Positions 1-9,408 of a stretch of DNA of 64,000 bases are shown piece by piece. A program made the translations under genes and the position numbers. The DNA comes from Lentinula raphanica. Its lineage: Eukaryota > Basidiomycota > Agaricomycetes > Agaricales > Omphalotaceae. Below the pieces are notes generated by a model that was not told the origin of the DNA, searched no databases, and worked only from the letters and a program-made list of their open reading frames with translations. Each line of letters opens with the position of its first letter. The stretch's first letter is position 1. The stretch covers positions 868,001 through 932,000 of the forward strand of contig JANVFP010000008.1 in assembly GCA_027919835.1 (NCBI GenBank), in the 5' to 3' direction.

Positions 1-115
1 AGAATCTATGCTGAATCACCTTCACTTCAATGACCTCCCTTTCCATCCTTTTCCCTAATATCATCCTTTTTCACCTCCGGCCTCCCCCACACACATCATC
101 AATAGCTCAACTTTT

Positions 116-199
116 AGCCCTTCCTTCACCAATATACACATTTTGAAGGGGAGCGAGTTTCGCTTCCCCGGGTTGGCTAATGCGTGGGATAAGTGGAGG
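116..199 (+). repeat. 84-bp direct repeat, copy 1
   Basis: This segment is repeated, as far as I can see without change, at 981-1064, 865 bp downstream and in the same direction. It contains a near-palindrome around 146-169 (GGGGAGCG, a short loop, CGCTTCCCC) that could fold into a hairpin. It lies upstream of a copia-type Gag remnant, so it may be part of a retrotransposon end, but no complete LTR pair is visible. Confidence 0.85.
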
Positions 200-364
200 T
201 CGTTGTAAAGGTGAACAAAGCGAGCGTTTTCATAGGCCTCCGCTGATGAGCGCCTCCATTTTCATTCACATTCACGTGTCCTCCTCAGACTCAGTCTGGG
301 CCTCTCACTAGTGGTGTGTTTCACATCTGTGTTGTTCATCCGACAAAGAAGATGTGAGACAAGG

Positions 365-674
365 ATCCACTGCTAGTTCTTCCTCACTTCCACCTCTGCT
401 GGAATACGTGAGCCTCCTCAGTGATTGTTACACGTTCGCTCTTCGAACTAACTCTCACTTTCTCGCAGGTATTAACGACCCTTCTGCCATCTCCACACTT
501 TCACATCGTCGTTAATACCATCCACTGCTAGTTCTTCCTCACTTCCACCTCTGCTGGAATACGTGAGCCTCTTCAGTGATTGTTACATGTTCGCTCTTCG
601 AACTAACTCTCACTTTCCCGCAGGTATTAACGACCCTTCTGCCATCTCTACACTTTCACATCGTCGTTAATACC
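365..674 (+). repeat. Tandem duplication, two 155-bp units
   Basis: Unit 1 is 365-519 and unit 2 is 520-674, head to tail with only a few base differences (for example TCCTCAG against TCTTCAG, CACGTT against CATGTT). Both units end in GTCGTTAATACC and also contain GGTATTAACGACC, so each carries an inverted repeat that could form a stem of about 12 bp around a 30-nt loop. The block lies between the two copies of the 84-bp direct repeat. No coding potential is evident. Confidence 0.85.
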
Positions 675-980
675 TAAGGTAAGCGAAGATTACTCTCTAA
701 TCTTCGCCGATTCACATCCTTGCAGTTGGCCATCTTCAGTCGGTAGACCCATAACCTCCTTCCGCGTCACCCACCCACCACTCCCACTGCAATGCCTTGT
801 ATCCATTCTTTATTCATTCTTGAGTAACATTCCGTCTTTATTCATCAGTTGACGACGTGTTCTGGTTTCAACACCGAATGTATTACCATTGTAATTTCAG
901 TTCTTGGTTAATCTCTTACTGCTGTACTTTACATGACTTCATCCTTTTAGTCTGTAGTGTCTGGATCTGTATTTTCATGC

Positions 981-1064
981 AGCCCTTCCTTCACCAATAT
1001 ACACATTTTGAAGGGGAGCGAGTTTCGCTTCCCCGGGTTGGCTAATGCGTGGGATAAGTGGAGG
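981..1064 (+). repeat. 84-bp direct repeat, copy 2
   Basis: Second copy of the repeat at 116-199, same orientation. It ends 282 bp before the Gag start codon. The flanks of the two copies differ, so the shared block has sharp edges. Confidence 0.85.
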
Positions 1065-1346
1065 CCCCTTAACTTGCTAAATCATAAAACGCTCTTTTCT
1101 TCGTACCAGCCTACCAGGTATGTCTGTTGCAACTATTCACGTTTCCATTTTCACAAATCACCTTTCCTGCGTGCATGAATAGACTCGTTTACGGTGCAAA
1201 TCTGTATTCTGACGAACAAGTAGTGGGCCTCAGGCTCTTGTAGCTCTAACCGCTGCCTCGAGACCCGTCTGAAATCTTGATCACAACATATCTTTTCTAA
1301 ATCTCGGAAATACATACTCACTCTTGAACAACCGACGTTACTCGTT

Positions 1347-2279
1347 ATGACGGAGTCAACAGAAGAAAGAAAGAAGGATTGGGGTGTTATCGCCCTCACT
1401 CCTATCTGGGAGGCGGAGGACGGTACCAATAACTATAGCGAGTTCAAGCTGAAATCCAAGCTCGAACTCGATGCTGCAGGATACTGGAAATACATCGAGG
1501 GCGCCGAACATGATACCCCTTCCATCCCGAAACTACAACCTGCTCGAGAAGTTCAAGAGCTAGACTCTACGGGTGCAAGGATAACTGTCAGAATTCCTGG
1601 CAATGAAGCAGAGGTGAAGGCCGCTCAAAAAAGAGTCAGATCGTGGCTTGATGGAGACAAGAAGGCACTAGCCATCATTGTGAAAGCTGTGCCAATGGAG
1701 AAGCTCTACCTTGTAGAAGATTGTACCTCAGCTCGAGCAGCGTGGAAGGCGCTGAAGACTGAGTACGAACCTTCGAATCCAATTCTCACCCTCACCATAC
1801 TCCAACGAATCATCGGTAACCAGTGTCAACCTGGTGACGACCCCGTTGCATGGTTGGAGGTCATGATTCGACTGTATAGTCGACTCAGAGACGCAGATCC
1901 AAAAATCATGCCGGATTGGGATTTCGCGAAGCACCTTATCATGCTTATGACTCGCGACGAAAAGTGGAGATATTGCAGGGACGAACTGAGGAATAGGTTG
2001 AGAATTGCGGCGGCTTCAGGAAGCACGTTGTCGTCGCAGTTTGTGATTCGGCGGTTGAAAGAGGAAGGAATCGAGCAAGGGATTGGGCCCTCTGTCGCGT
2101 CCATCAATGCGATTATGGCGACCGGAAGAAACAGGCCCCGTGGGGCCACCAGTGAAGTCGAAGTTGAACCTGCTGCTCTAGAGACTTTCCCCTCCCTCGA
2201 TAACGTAGCCGCATCTAGACAGCAGGCTCGACATAACAGACGGCCCAGACCTTACCCTTCGCTACGTCCACCAAACTAA
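1347..2279 (+). pseudogene. Copia-type retrotransposon Gag remnant
   Basis: A 310-residue open frame resembling the Gag polyprotein of Ty1/copia elements (UBN2-like). The conserved middle reads roughly as a tryptophan-rich helix region (AWKALKTEYEP, then WLEVMIRLYSRLRD). In intact elements the frame runs on through a CCHC zinc knuckle into protease, integrase and reverse transcriptase. Here a TAA at 2277-2279 ends it. Ten codons further on in the same frame, 2310-2363 encodes a knuckle-like Cys/Cys/His/Cys run followed by a GGG, as in fungal copia Gag, but with loosened spacing. No integrase or reverse transcriptase is recognisable downstream. I read this as a broken, Gag-only remnant. The family call is by recalled similarity. 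Confidence 0.7.
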
Positions 2280-2363
2280 TCCCGCTCCGATGCGACTCGG
2301 AATCTCCTCTGCGAGAATCCATACCGTTGCATCTATCCTGAAGGACACTCGAGTGACACATGT

Positions 2364-2689
2364 TTCGTCTATGGCGGAGGGAACCTGGTCAATATCCTGA
2401 CAGCTAACAAGCCTTATGAACGTTTACGGAAATGCTTAAACCTAAGACTGAGTACTGAACAGTGACTTACGTCCTCTAAAGTCGAAAACTCGGTGTCGAA
2501 CTTTGTTGGGAGAGTTGTGTACACTACTATAGAATCGCCTTAAGCATGTAGTCGCAGCGTCTATGGCTTTCAGAAAAGAATTTGGAACGAGAAACTTATT
2601 GCACATTGTTCACAAGCTGATCGCACTGTTTGGTTCTTCAGTGTCAAGACTCTATGAATTCTGCCTGTGGGAGTACAATTGGCACACAC
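2364..2689. other. Non-coding stretch between Gag remnant and transposon
   Basis: I see no gene here. The Gag frame decays within about 100 bases after the knuckle-like segment. The short open frame 2563-2775 runs across the transposon edge and has no recognisable content. Confidence 0.5.
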
Positions 2690-2705
2690 ATCATCAGCAA
2701 AATAG
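2690..2705 (+). repeat. Left terminal inverted repeat of Plavaka element
   Basis: Sixteen bases, exact reverse complement of 7160-7175. Similarity continues inward only weakly. Confidence 0.8.
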
Positions 2706-2924
2706 CGCAAATGATATAATAGGAATACAACGTGTGGCAGAGATTATAACTAGCTGTGACAGTATTTACATATAATAATACTGTAATAATAGGGTTATAA
2801 TATACCAAAATATGTAATAATCATCTGTAAGGATTGCAACTGTTTATTGCAAATAACAGTATATTATTATGGTGTTATCACAGGGATATAACAGGTTCAT
2901 ATTGTCCCATTATTCTAATATTGG
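2706..2924. repeat. Left subterminal AT-rich region of the element
   Basis: Very AT-rich, with repeated short motifs (GTTATAA, AATAATA, ATAACAG) that recur in reverse orientation near the right end. Such subterminal arrays are the usual transposase binding region in CACTA-like elements; that role here is inferred. It also serves as the 3' flank of the transposase gene. Confidence 0.5.
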
Positions 2925-5318
2925 TCAAAATCCTAAATCATCATCATCGAGAGCTTCTTCATCCTCAGGTCCAACTCCCTGTGGCTCTACATCTGAATCT
3001 ATCTCTAAATCATCTTCCACCTCCTCTTCATCTTCACTTCCCAATGATCCAAGCTCAGAGCCATCTTCTGAATCTGATCCATCTTCATCCTCTTCACTAG
3101 ACTCACTATCAGTTTCCCAGTTTGCATTGTAGTGTGGCAGAATTTGATCATTCAGTCCTGCATCTTCAGCAAATGCTTTCAGATGATGTCGAATATGTTG
3201 ATGACCAATACCACCACCACGGAAAAGGTTGAAGATATCTCGGTCCACAAAGCTAGATAATATATCAGTATCATAGAACTCACAATAGTAGATGAAAACT
3301 CACATATTGACATATTGATAAGCCCAATCATCTGTTTCCACCTCTGGAATACCATTGATGTTCAAAGTCTCATACTGGCGAGCAATAGAATCTGATGGTA
3401 AGTATTCAGGGACCAATGGTGCATCATCTGACTCTGTATCAGAGTCATTAGATGCACCAGCAGGACCCCATTGGAAAGCAGGGATCAGGTGAATGCCTCG
3501 CACAACAGAAGCTGGATCTAGAAAGCCAAAAGCCAAGGGATCCCAGCCATCATAGAACTGGATTCGGTGAAGGCGTTTTGCTTTCCAGCCAGCAGCAAAA
3601 GAGGTATCATACTGGAACCACCTCACCCAAAGGAAGTCCACATGCTTGAATCCAGCAGTAGGAACCAATCTCGACCCACGAACCCGTTGGATACGTACAT
3701 TAGCATGGAAGATGCCAATCACTCGGCCATAGGTGAAGGGGTGGTCACTGCCTTCAGGAGAAAGAACCATGATGTGTGGATGAGTTCGAGGATTAATCGA
3801 GTCCTGATTACGGCGTAAATCATAAGTGGTATAGTTGATACGCACAACTTTGTGTCGGTAGAGGCGGTTGTTCTCAAACAGAACAGCGCTGTGATCTGCT
3901 GAAGTATATTCAACAGATCCATCATGATTGAGAAGCTGAGACAGCACATGATTCTTGAGCTTCTTGAAAAAGTCCTAAAACTAGTGAGTTTGCATGCACC
4001 ATGTATTGAAACAAATCTTACAAGCATTGCAAGATCACCCTTATAATTCTGAATGAAAGATGGAATATCTTCGAAATACCGTTTTCCATTTCCCATGTGA
4101 TAACGTAAAGAAGGATCAGTAGGGGGTAAGCCCTCTGTATCCTCGGGCCCAAGAGCAATGCGTTTTTTGATAGGGAAAGGTAAAGCAGATTCGGATTGTT
4201 CTGAAATTGGTGTTGCAGTGGATAAATGACGGTCCATCCGGTCAAGTTCAGCCTGCGCACTGAATCCTTTGAGATGTTCGGTGGAGAAGTCGTCTTGTAG
4301 GATAACGTCATGAACAAGTCCATTGAGCGATGTGGCGTTGACGGAGTTATGTGCATAGCTCCAATCCATGAGACGGTATGTTGTCACATTTCGAAAGGGT
4401 TCCCAAGGTGTAGCGCCATCACAAGAGTCTTCGGAAGGGAGAGTGGTTGGACCAAAAACTCGTGAAGGTGTCCCGCTACCATGCTCATTTCGAGAGAAAT
4501 TGGGAGCATCGGCGGTATCATCAACCGTCAACAAAGAATCGGGATCCCGCGATGGCATGGAATGGTAGTAGACACGGAAGAGGCCATTGTCATTCAATTC
4601 TGTTTCGAAGACGTCGTTGGTCGCAGCAGCGTCCTCTTCAACAGTACTGCCAACGACCGAGGGAGAGGGAGACCTGCCATTGAAAGAGGGAGAGGGAGAT
4701 CCAGGATTGGATTCTGGGTATACACTTGGAACACGGTCTCGGGCCTGTCGACGGAAAGCGGATTCTGAGGATCGCTGAAAGTCAGCATATCGTGCAGGTA
4801 AGATTTGAGACCGTCGAGGTCGTTCGTCAGACCGTCGAGGCTGTTCGTCAGACCGTCGAGGTTGTTCGTCAGACCGTCGAGGTTGTTCGTTGTGTTCATG
4901 AAGCGGAGGTTCCACTGCTTCCGGTAACTCGTTGGTATGATTAATGGGATTGGAGAGACTTGAAATGGAGGGACCTGGTGTGTCAGATGTAGCAGTGTCT
5001 ATCTGTGTTACGCAAGGTTAAGATGGACTGTCGAATTTCAAGAGTGGTGCTTACCTGGTTCAAGTTCGAAGCGTGTTCAAGCTCCAGTCGAGCCTTTTTG
5101 TGATTATCGAAAAGATTTGTTGTCGCCGCCCTTCGTTTTGTACAGCTCCCCTCATGAGTACGGCACCCATGCTCGTTAGAGAAATCTCTACCACAGGATC
5201 TGCAGATGAACATTGAGAAAGCGAGGTTGTTGAAGTTGAGGTTGATAGAAGACGTCGAAACAGACAAACTTCGATTTTTTGACGGCGCCTTCTTATTCGC
5301 TTCACTTTTGGAGGTCAA
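2925..5318 (-). CDS. Plavaka-like transposase lacking the catalytic core
   Basis: Four exons (5318-5055, 5002-4022, 3974-3304, 3252-2925) join to 747 codons without a stop. Order of parts: N-terminal Cys/His zinc finger (CRSCGRDF...CRTHEGSC, near residue 40), a run of QPRRSDE repeats, the Plavaka N-terminal region (FRVYYH..., then WEPFRNVTTYRLMDWSYAH and VILQDDFSTEHLKGF), then almost directly the C-terminal region (HVLSQLL, VVRINYTTYDLRRNQDS, HVDFLWVRWF, FGFLDPASVVRGIHLIPAF, VDRDIFNLFRGGGIGH) and an acidic tail. In full-length relatives several hundred residues with the DDE catalytic residues sit between the GF and HVL blocks; here only about 60 remain. The protein probably cannot cut DNA but might still bind element ends. 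Family call from recalled conservation. The start could also be the ATG at 5213. Confidence 0.8.
4805..4893 (-). repeat. 21-nt tandem repeat inside the transposase gene
   Basis: About four copies of a 21-nt unit encode the heptapeptide QPRRSDE (last copy RPRRSQI) in the minus-strand frame. Units differ by single bases. It looks like replication slippage in a disordered basic/acidic linker and keeps the reading frame. Confidence 0.8.
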
Positions 5319-5558
5319 ATCCGCTGATATTCTTGGGTACCGTATAATATAAACACAGCGATGCCAAATTCTTCGTTTACTTCGACGAGGTCAGATAGCC
5401 TCGTTCAACACCTCCTCTGAGTTCCCTGCGACCCTACTATCCCTCCCAGGTTCCGTTATTTATGACGATGCAGAAACATACAACATGATTGTCAACGTGG
5501 TAAGTCATTCTCGTGGCCGAAAAGTTTGGTTCACATACTTTGCTCTAAATTGATCAAG
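5319..5558. promoter_or_regulatory. Shared region between the divergent transposon genes
   Basis: About 240 bp between the transposase start (minus) and the first recognisable DUF6698 exon (plus). It must hold the transposase promoter. The first exon or exons of the DUF6698 gene may also lie here: a short frame reaching a good GTAAGT donor at 5500 is visible, but I could not join it in phase. Confidence 0.4.
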
Positions 5559-6690
5559 CATTCTCGGAAGCCCGCCGCAATGATACGAGTCGACTGAAGA
5601 CCGAAGTCCTCAGATTCATACCTAACGTTTTCCAAACCTACAGTGACGCTCTTCCCAGTATGGACGAGGTTGTTCTTCTCGATCCCCCCTGCCTCTGCGA
5701 TGCAAAAAGCGACCGAGGCGTCAATCATCCAATGATCGCAATGTTATTTTGCCCGTTTCGTAAGATTCGAGACGCTCTCCTCAGAAGCAACGAGACTCGT
5801 CGCAAAACGCAAGTATTCAATTCTCATGCGCCTCATATCACCTCTGATGCTCTTGTAGAATTTTGCATTCACTTATGTCGCATGACATTCCTCTCACCGC
5901 TGATGATCTTCCCATGTTTCTTTATGATCTCCACAAGTTCGATTCCACGAGTAAATGGGGTGGCCTGCTTCGTGGCCGTCTGCTGATTCTAGTAAGTAAT
6001 CATTGCTATATAGCGAGGTCAACTAATACATGCAGTACAGGTTTGCCGGTGCATCTTACTTGGACCTGGTGCAGCTTTTGCACCTCGCCAGCGTTCCGCG
6101 CGAAAACCAAACTCGTTACTCCTGGGTATCACTCAGTCTAGCCCCGAGCTCATCGCTTATGTGGCCGTTCAGGTAATTTGGCATTCTCATCCTATGATTT
6201 CACTCACATCTTTTTCAGGCACGATTTGCTCTTTCAAGCCGTTCGTCGTGGAGTAGGTCAGACAGCAAGTTCAAGTTTGACCGATTCTACCTCAATATAC
6301 TGAGCATCTTCGAACACGCTTCCGACAAGTGGAAGGAATCTCTACTCAAGTTTTGGAATCGGTTTGTGATTTTTTTACATCATTGACGCATATTCATTGT
6401 GCTCTAGTGAGTGTTTCCATGACATCCCAACCACAGCCGAAGCACCTGCGAATGACTCGGAACTCGCATCTCTATTCACTGAAAGCGCCGCTCCTGAGGA
6501 CGATGACATTGAGGACGACGATAACCCGCAAGGCGATGTAAATCAAGACGTCGACAAACTTGGTGGTTATAATGCTGACAACGGAGCTGAAGGAAATGGT
6601 GGGAACGGTGATCAAGGAAATGGCGGGAACATTGGTGATGATGAAGATTTTTACGATGACGGCGACGGCGAGGCAGGTGGTGATGAATGA
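5559..6690 (+). pseudogene. DUF6698 protein gene, probably with one frameshift
   Basis: Exons near 5559-5812, 5859-5991, 6041-6172, 6219-6361 and 6408-6690 encode the DUF6698 pattern: AFSEARRNDTSRLK, RGVNHPMIAMLFCP, LPMFLYDLHKFD, GGLLRGRLLILVCRCIL, ELIAYVAVQARFALSS, then FDRFYLNILSIFEHASDKW, and a glycine/asparagine- and acid-rich tail. The family is common in agaricomycetes and has no known function to my knowledge. The first and second exons do not join in phase with the only sensible intron (5813-5858, 46 nt): the needed shift is off by one base. I therefore suspect a one-base indel or an unseen splice, and the 5' end is not resolved. The gene lies inside the Plavaka inverted repeats, so it moves, or once moved, with the element. 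Confidence 0.65.
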
Positions 6691-7159
6691 AGTTTTGGGA
6701 CACAGCTATGTTTTTGTTTCTTTCTCGTGCGCGCGCTGTATATGTCTATGATCCTGCCTGTGCTTGCTACTGTGCTTACTATCAACCGCTGTGAATACTG
6801 ATTGCATTGTATTTATTCCCTATCAACGAAAGAAACACCATTGTTACCTGTTGCATAAGCATTCTCCTAATAATAATATACTATTGAAATCCGTTAAAAT
6901 GTCTATTATGTGTGATAACTACCTGACATTCATTATAACATACCTGAAATCTGTAATAATGTACTGTGATCGTGACAGTGTGTTATAACGGGTTACAGGT
7001 CTGCTATAGCGGATAGCAGCTCCACTATAGCAGATGACAGGTGTGTAGTAACATCATTATAACTGCGCTATAAAGGGAACCTTTGTGTAATAAAGTACTG
7101 CCACGATGACAAGGATTATAGCGCATAACATGCATTATAATGGGATTATAATTTTTGTA
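6691..7159. repeat. Right subterminal region of the element
   Basis: AT-rich from about 6840, with repeated GTTATAA/TTATAAC and TATAGCG/CGCTATA motifs in both orientations (for example near 6980, 7000, 7055 and 7120). It lies inside the right inverted repeat and mirrors the left subterminal region. No gene is seen. Confidence 0.5.
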
Positions 7160-7175
7160 CTATTTTGCTGATGAT
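7160..7175 (-). repeat. Right terminal inverted repeat of Plavaka element
   Basis: Exact reverse complement of 2690-2705. It ends 7 bp from the stop codon of the neighbouring hydrolase gene. Confidence 0.8.
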
Positions 7176-7182
7176 AGAGTCG

Positions 7183-8535
7183 CTATCCTGTCTCACTTCC
7201 GCGCTCCAAAAAACATTCCCTAACCCACTCCACAACTCTCGGGGTCAATTGCTGTCTAGCACCACCCAATGGGCCATCCGCAACATGGAAATCAAAAAAA
7301 GGGTCTCCGTGGACCCCTCGTTCATCTTCGAAATACTCCGCACCGTCATGAAATGGTTTAATCTTCTCGAAGAACACCATATTTGCATCTCTCAAACATT
7401 CTCCGCCTCCCGTTGACACGAAGACGCGCTCAACAATGTCCTGGAGGCCTTGGTACCAATCATATGGTGCGTTGATAGGTTCCAAGTAAGGTGAATCTAC
7501 AGAGGGGTTCGGTGCGCCGTCTAGGACTGTTTGACCCCAAGAAAGGAAGTCTTTCGAGCCGACGATATCAGAGTAGTCGTTGTCGGTGAAGGAAGGAAGG
7601 AGTTCGGGAAACCCTCGGCCGGTGTAAATTCCTGTTAGTGAGACCCACGCGGACATCATATAGGCTCCTCGAAAACGTGTACCATCAGGGATTATCGGTG
7701 GTTGGAAAAGAGGATGGAGCATGGACGACAAAATTTGGGAGACGAGATTACCGCCAGCAGAGTCTCCGACAAGCACCAGATTAGATGGTTGAACTTTTTC
7801 GACTGTTAGAAGATGCTCGATCGCTCGACTCGTCTGCCACAACGGTGTAGGAAATTGAGCGACAGGGACTAGTGCTGTACAACATCGAAACAGTTCTAGA
7901 AGGAATCGCAGGTCAGTTTACAAGGTGTACTTACAGTAGGACATGATTGCTATTCCCACATTCACCCCTCTCTCTTCGAGTTTCTGTTGAACATATCTCC
8001 AGAAGGAGATTGTGAATATCTGGACGCCAAACATATATGCCCCTCCTAGTCCCAATGAAGTTTAGCGGTATCAATATAGAATACAGAAAGTCTTACCGTG
8101 ACAGTAGAGAAGCATTTTGTCAGTTCTCTTTGGCCCAATCCACATTAGCTTACCTCCATCCCTCACTTCTTCGATCGTAATCGGAAGTTTCTTCTCCCTT
8201 GCCCAGCTTGAATACACACCGACAGATGTACCAAGAATATACTGAAGCTCGGGTCCAGAGAAATGGTCCGTTAAGAAACGAAAAGGACCGTCACCAATCA
8301 CACGTTTGAAAGGCTTCCCTTGGCTCCTAGAGACGAAAGGCGACAGCAGGACTTCGCGTACAACGATAAGCGCTGTGGCCGTCCTGAGTGGTCGATATCA
8401 TTGAGATAATGTAGATTGACGCATGAGCATTAGCTTGATTTTGATCCAAAGATATTTCGGCCAGCCGGGCGACGCAAACTTTGACTCGTCCAGCATAGGG
8501 ACAGCAGTATACTTGTTCTTCGAAGACAGAGTCAT
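7183..8535 (-). CDS. Alpha/beta-hydrolase fold esterase/lipase (HSL-like)
   Basis: Exons 7874-7183 and 8045-7935, plus an upstream exon ending at 8097, are secure. Together they show the oxyanion motif HGGAYMFG, split by the 8096-8046 intron, the nucleophile motif VGDSAGGNL, and a C-terminal GVHGDPFFDF with the probable catalytic histidine. This is the hormone-sensitive-lipase/abhydrolase_3 class; the substrate is unknown. The 5' end is uncertain. The frame into ALIVVREVLL is preceded in phase by a TGA near 8400. A splice from the exon starting at 8535 (MTLSSKNKY) over that stop, to an acceptor near 8376, would give a short N-terminus followed by a probable membrane anchor, but its donor (GTTTGC) is weak. 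The stop codon lies 7 bp from the end of the Plavaka element, so the original 3' flank has been displaced by the transposon. Confidence 0.75.
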
Positions 8536-9257
8536 ACTTCGAACGCGGATCTCTTCAACTTGCAAGGAGAAAGAGCAACAAATCACGGTTGTTCTTTCTT
8601 CGTGTCCTAATCCAATTTTTATACCACATGTTGGAGCAGATATGATGCCTTTGAGGGAGAAAATCGGCGAGTGATAGCAGGAGTGGTTCCCGTATCTGAA
8701 TAGTTGAGAATATCATCGGACAGGAGGAACATTTGGGATGGTGTACTAAATCGCAGGAAGTACATAGGAATCGAGCCCCACATGATCCCTCAAGCTTTGA
8801 CAGGAGGGCTGAGTAAATCAGTTGGAAGACAGAATGACCGTACGTCTGAGTGCTCAGCAAGATTTTCGAAGGGATAAAAACACATTGAACAATGAAAGAA
8901 CACTTTAAAGTTAGCGTCCAGTGACGTTAACAAGGTACAGTCTTCTTCACAAGCCTCTTCAATTGAGTGTTTTTATCTCCCACATCGTTTCATGAGAGTA
9001 ACTGAGAGTTTTTTTAGCAGCTTATTTTCGATTGCGAGATAATCACTCACTGAGCTGCAGCATTGGGAGGCAGTGGGATGCTTAAGAGTTTGAGGCTTTG
9101 AGCAGTGCCGGTAGTAGGGAACGGACCTGACTCCGGTTTCAGCGCTCACCGGGCGCCTAACAATGGCGTTGAACTTTTTTTTCAAGCGCTCAAATTTTCT
9201 CTTCACCTTCACTCGTGTATCGCAACCTCTGTCCCATTGTTTGCTTGAAGCGTGTAC
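8536..9257. other. Intergenic region between divergent hydrolase and CPA1
   Basis: About 720 bp holding two divergent promoters. The open frames here on the minus strand (8555-8860, 8973-9272) show no known domain and no conserved-looking composition; I treat them as chance. No RNA gene is recognised. Confidence 0.5.
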
Positions 9258-9390
9258 ATGCTCTTTACTCAAAACACTTGCGACGAGTAAGAGTAATTCT
9301 CTCTGCTTATATTGAATCCAGCTAATTGATTTTTACGTCTTTCGTGATAGCTACCTGAGCGACCTCGTTTTTTCACTTCTGACTCATTGA
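9258..9390 (+). CDS. Spliced upstream ORF, arginine attenuator peptide (AAP)
   Basis: ATG at 9258 opens a short frame. Exon 9258-9286 and exon 9351-9390 are joined by removing 9287-9350 (donor GTAAGA, branch-like GCTAAT, acceptor ATAG). The product is 22 residues with the core TCDDYLSD. Fungal AAPs share D-Y-(L/I)-S-D (yeast TCQDYISD, Neurospora SQDYLSD) and run exactly 13 residues from that Asp to the stop; here DYLSDLVFSLLTH is also 13. The usual tryptophan near the end is Phe here. The TGA lies 18 nt before the CPA1 start codon. By analogy the peptide stalls ribosomes when arginine is high and lowers CPA1 translation. Unspliced mRNA would instead encode a 10-residue peptide (ending ...TCDE) without the stalling core. 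Confidence 0.85.
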
Positions 9391-9408
9391 AAAATATTCT
9401 CCTGCAAG

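Larger units (their letters stand above)
2690..7175. mobile_element. Plavaka-type DNA transposon, internally deleted, with DUF6698 gene
   Basis: A 4.49-kb element bounded by perfect 16-bp inverted repeats (ATCATCAGCAAAATAG at 2690-2705, its reverse complement at 7160-7175). Just inside both ends lie AT-rich tracts with recurring GTTATAA, TATAGCG and ATAACAG motifs, like the subterminal repeats of CACTA-type elements. Inside are two divergently transcribed spliced genes: a Plavaka-like transposase lacking its catalytic core (minus) and a DUF6698 gene (plus). Plavaka is a basidiomycete family of the CACTA superfamily. No long target duplication is visible; if the ends begin at CAGCAAAATAG, an AT flanks each side. 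The left edge lies in repeat-rich DNA and the right edge lies 7 bp from the hydrolase stop codon. Confidence 0.8.

Noticed and set aside
116..2279. The 84-bp repeats taken as the two LTRs of the Gag element
   Set aside because: Both copies lie on the same side of Gag, so they cannot be its 5' and 3' LTR pair.
2834..3132. Plus-strand Ser-rich open frames
   Set aside because: They are the antisense of the acidic C-terminal tail of the transposase, whose minus-strand frame fits the Plavaka end sequence.
4805..4893. Short regular repeats considered as a CRISPR-like array
   Set aside because: The units are contiguous without spacers, lie in a coding frame, and this is eukaryotic DNA.
8973..9272. 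Basic minus-strand open frame of 99 residues
   Set aside because: No known domain, no splice continuation, and it overlaps the CPA1 leader with its attenuator uORF on the other strand.
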